DNA from: JBGTKH01 sp041744735
GTDB lineage: Bacteria > Planctomycetota > Planctomycetia > Pirellulales > Pirellulaceae
Length of the DNA: 5,315 nucleotides
Assembly (NCBI GenBank): GCA_041744735.1
Contig: JBGTKH010000361.1
Coordinates: forward strand, 1 to 5,315
Reading direction: 5' to 3'
Shown here: in pieces, positions 5,302 through 5,315 of the stretch
Position numbering within the stretch: position 1 is the stretch's first letter
Layout: the number at the start of each line of letters is the position of its first letter
Translations under genes and position numbers: made by a program
Notes under the pieces: model-generated
Told to the model about the DNA's origin: nothing
What the model saw: only the letters and a program-made list of their open reading frames with translations
Databases searched by the model: none

Positions 5302-5315
5302 TTGCGACGCACTGG

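Larger units (their letters stand above)
5003..5315. other. Repeat-rich region without an intact gene
   Basis: Apart from the orphan frame at 5049-5141, no credible gene is visible on either strand. The stretch holds several short inverted repeats in its right half (5169-5188, 5205-5222 and 5274-5301) and a run GGGTAGTGTCCCAACC at 5233-5248. The density of inverted repeats suggests dispersed intergenic elements rather than decayed coding sequence. The window ends before any neighbouring gene appears. Confidence 0.5.

Noticed and set aside
1..5315. A new defence, toxin-antitoxin, CRISPR or biosynthetic system
   Set aside because: The genes are housekeeping enzymes, two uncharacterised single genes, a common planctomycete envelope pair and remnants; nothing suggests a coordinated unknown system beyond the repeats.

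Overview
The window looks like chromosomal DNA from a planctomycete, most likely of the Pirellulales type. The basis is a DUF1559 prepilin-like protein followed by a small lipoprotein with a 'GTVTYDGKPVPKG' domain, a membrane protein starting with the planctomycete-style 'DNPYQSP' N-terminus, GC-rich coding sequence, and short GTAGG-plus-hairpin repeats between genes. The taxonomic call is inference from these family signatures; no marker gene for taxonomy is present.

Left block (75-3235, plus strand): ispD (MEP-pathway cytidylyltransferase), a 36-codon open frame that looks like a gene remnant, a DUF1877 (YfbM-like) protein, a GTAGG hairpin repeat, a small three-helix membrane protein, and tyrS (tyrosyl-tRNA synthetase). 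These genes are co-directional with gaps of 38 to 141 bases, but no shared pathway links them. ispD and tyrS are housekeeping genes; the two between them have no assigned function.

Middle (3236-3290): tyrS converges on the minus-strand lipoprotein gene. A perfect 9-bp-stem hairpin and a 20-bp tandem repeat fill the junction, and the repeat runs into the 3' end and stop codon of the lipoprotein gene.

Right block (3282-4709, minus strand): a two-gene operon, DUF1559 prepilin-like protein then lipoprotein, coupled by a 4-base ATGA overlap. It has a good ribosome binding site and a near-consensus sigma70-type promoter (TAGACA, 17 bases, TATAGT). Both products are predicted to leave the cytoplasm and may act together at the cell envelope.

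Right end (4738-5315): a decayed region. It holds an N-terminal Uma2-family fragment that keeps an excellent Shine-Dalgarno site but lacks the nuclease core, another 30-aa orphan frame, and several inverted repeats. No tRNA, rRNA, CRISPR array, intact transposase or defence cluster is visible. I found no convincing new multi-gene system; the repeat family, its overlap with a stop codon, and the gene remnants are the most unusual features.
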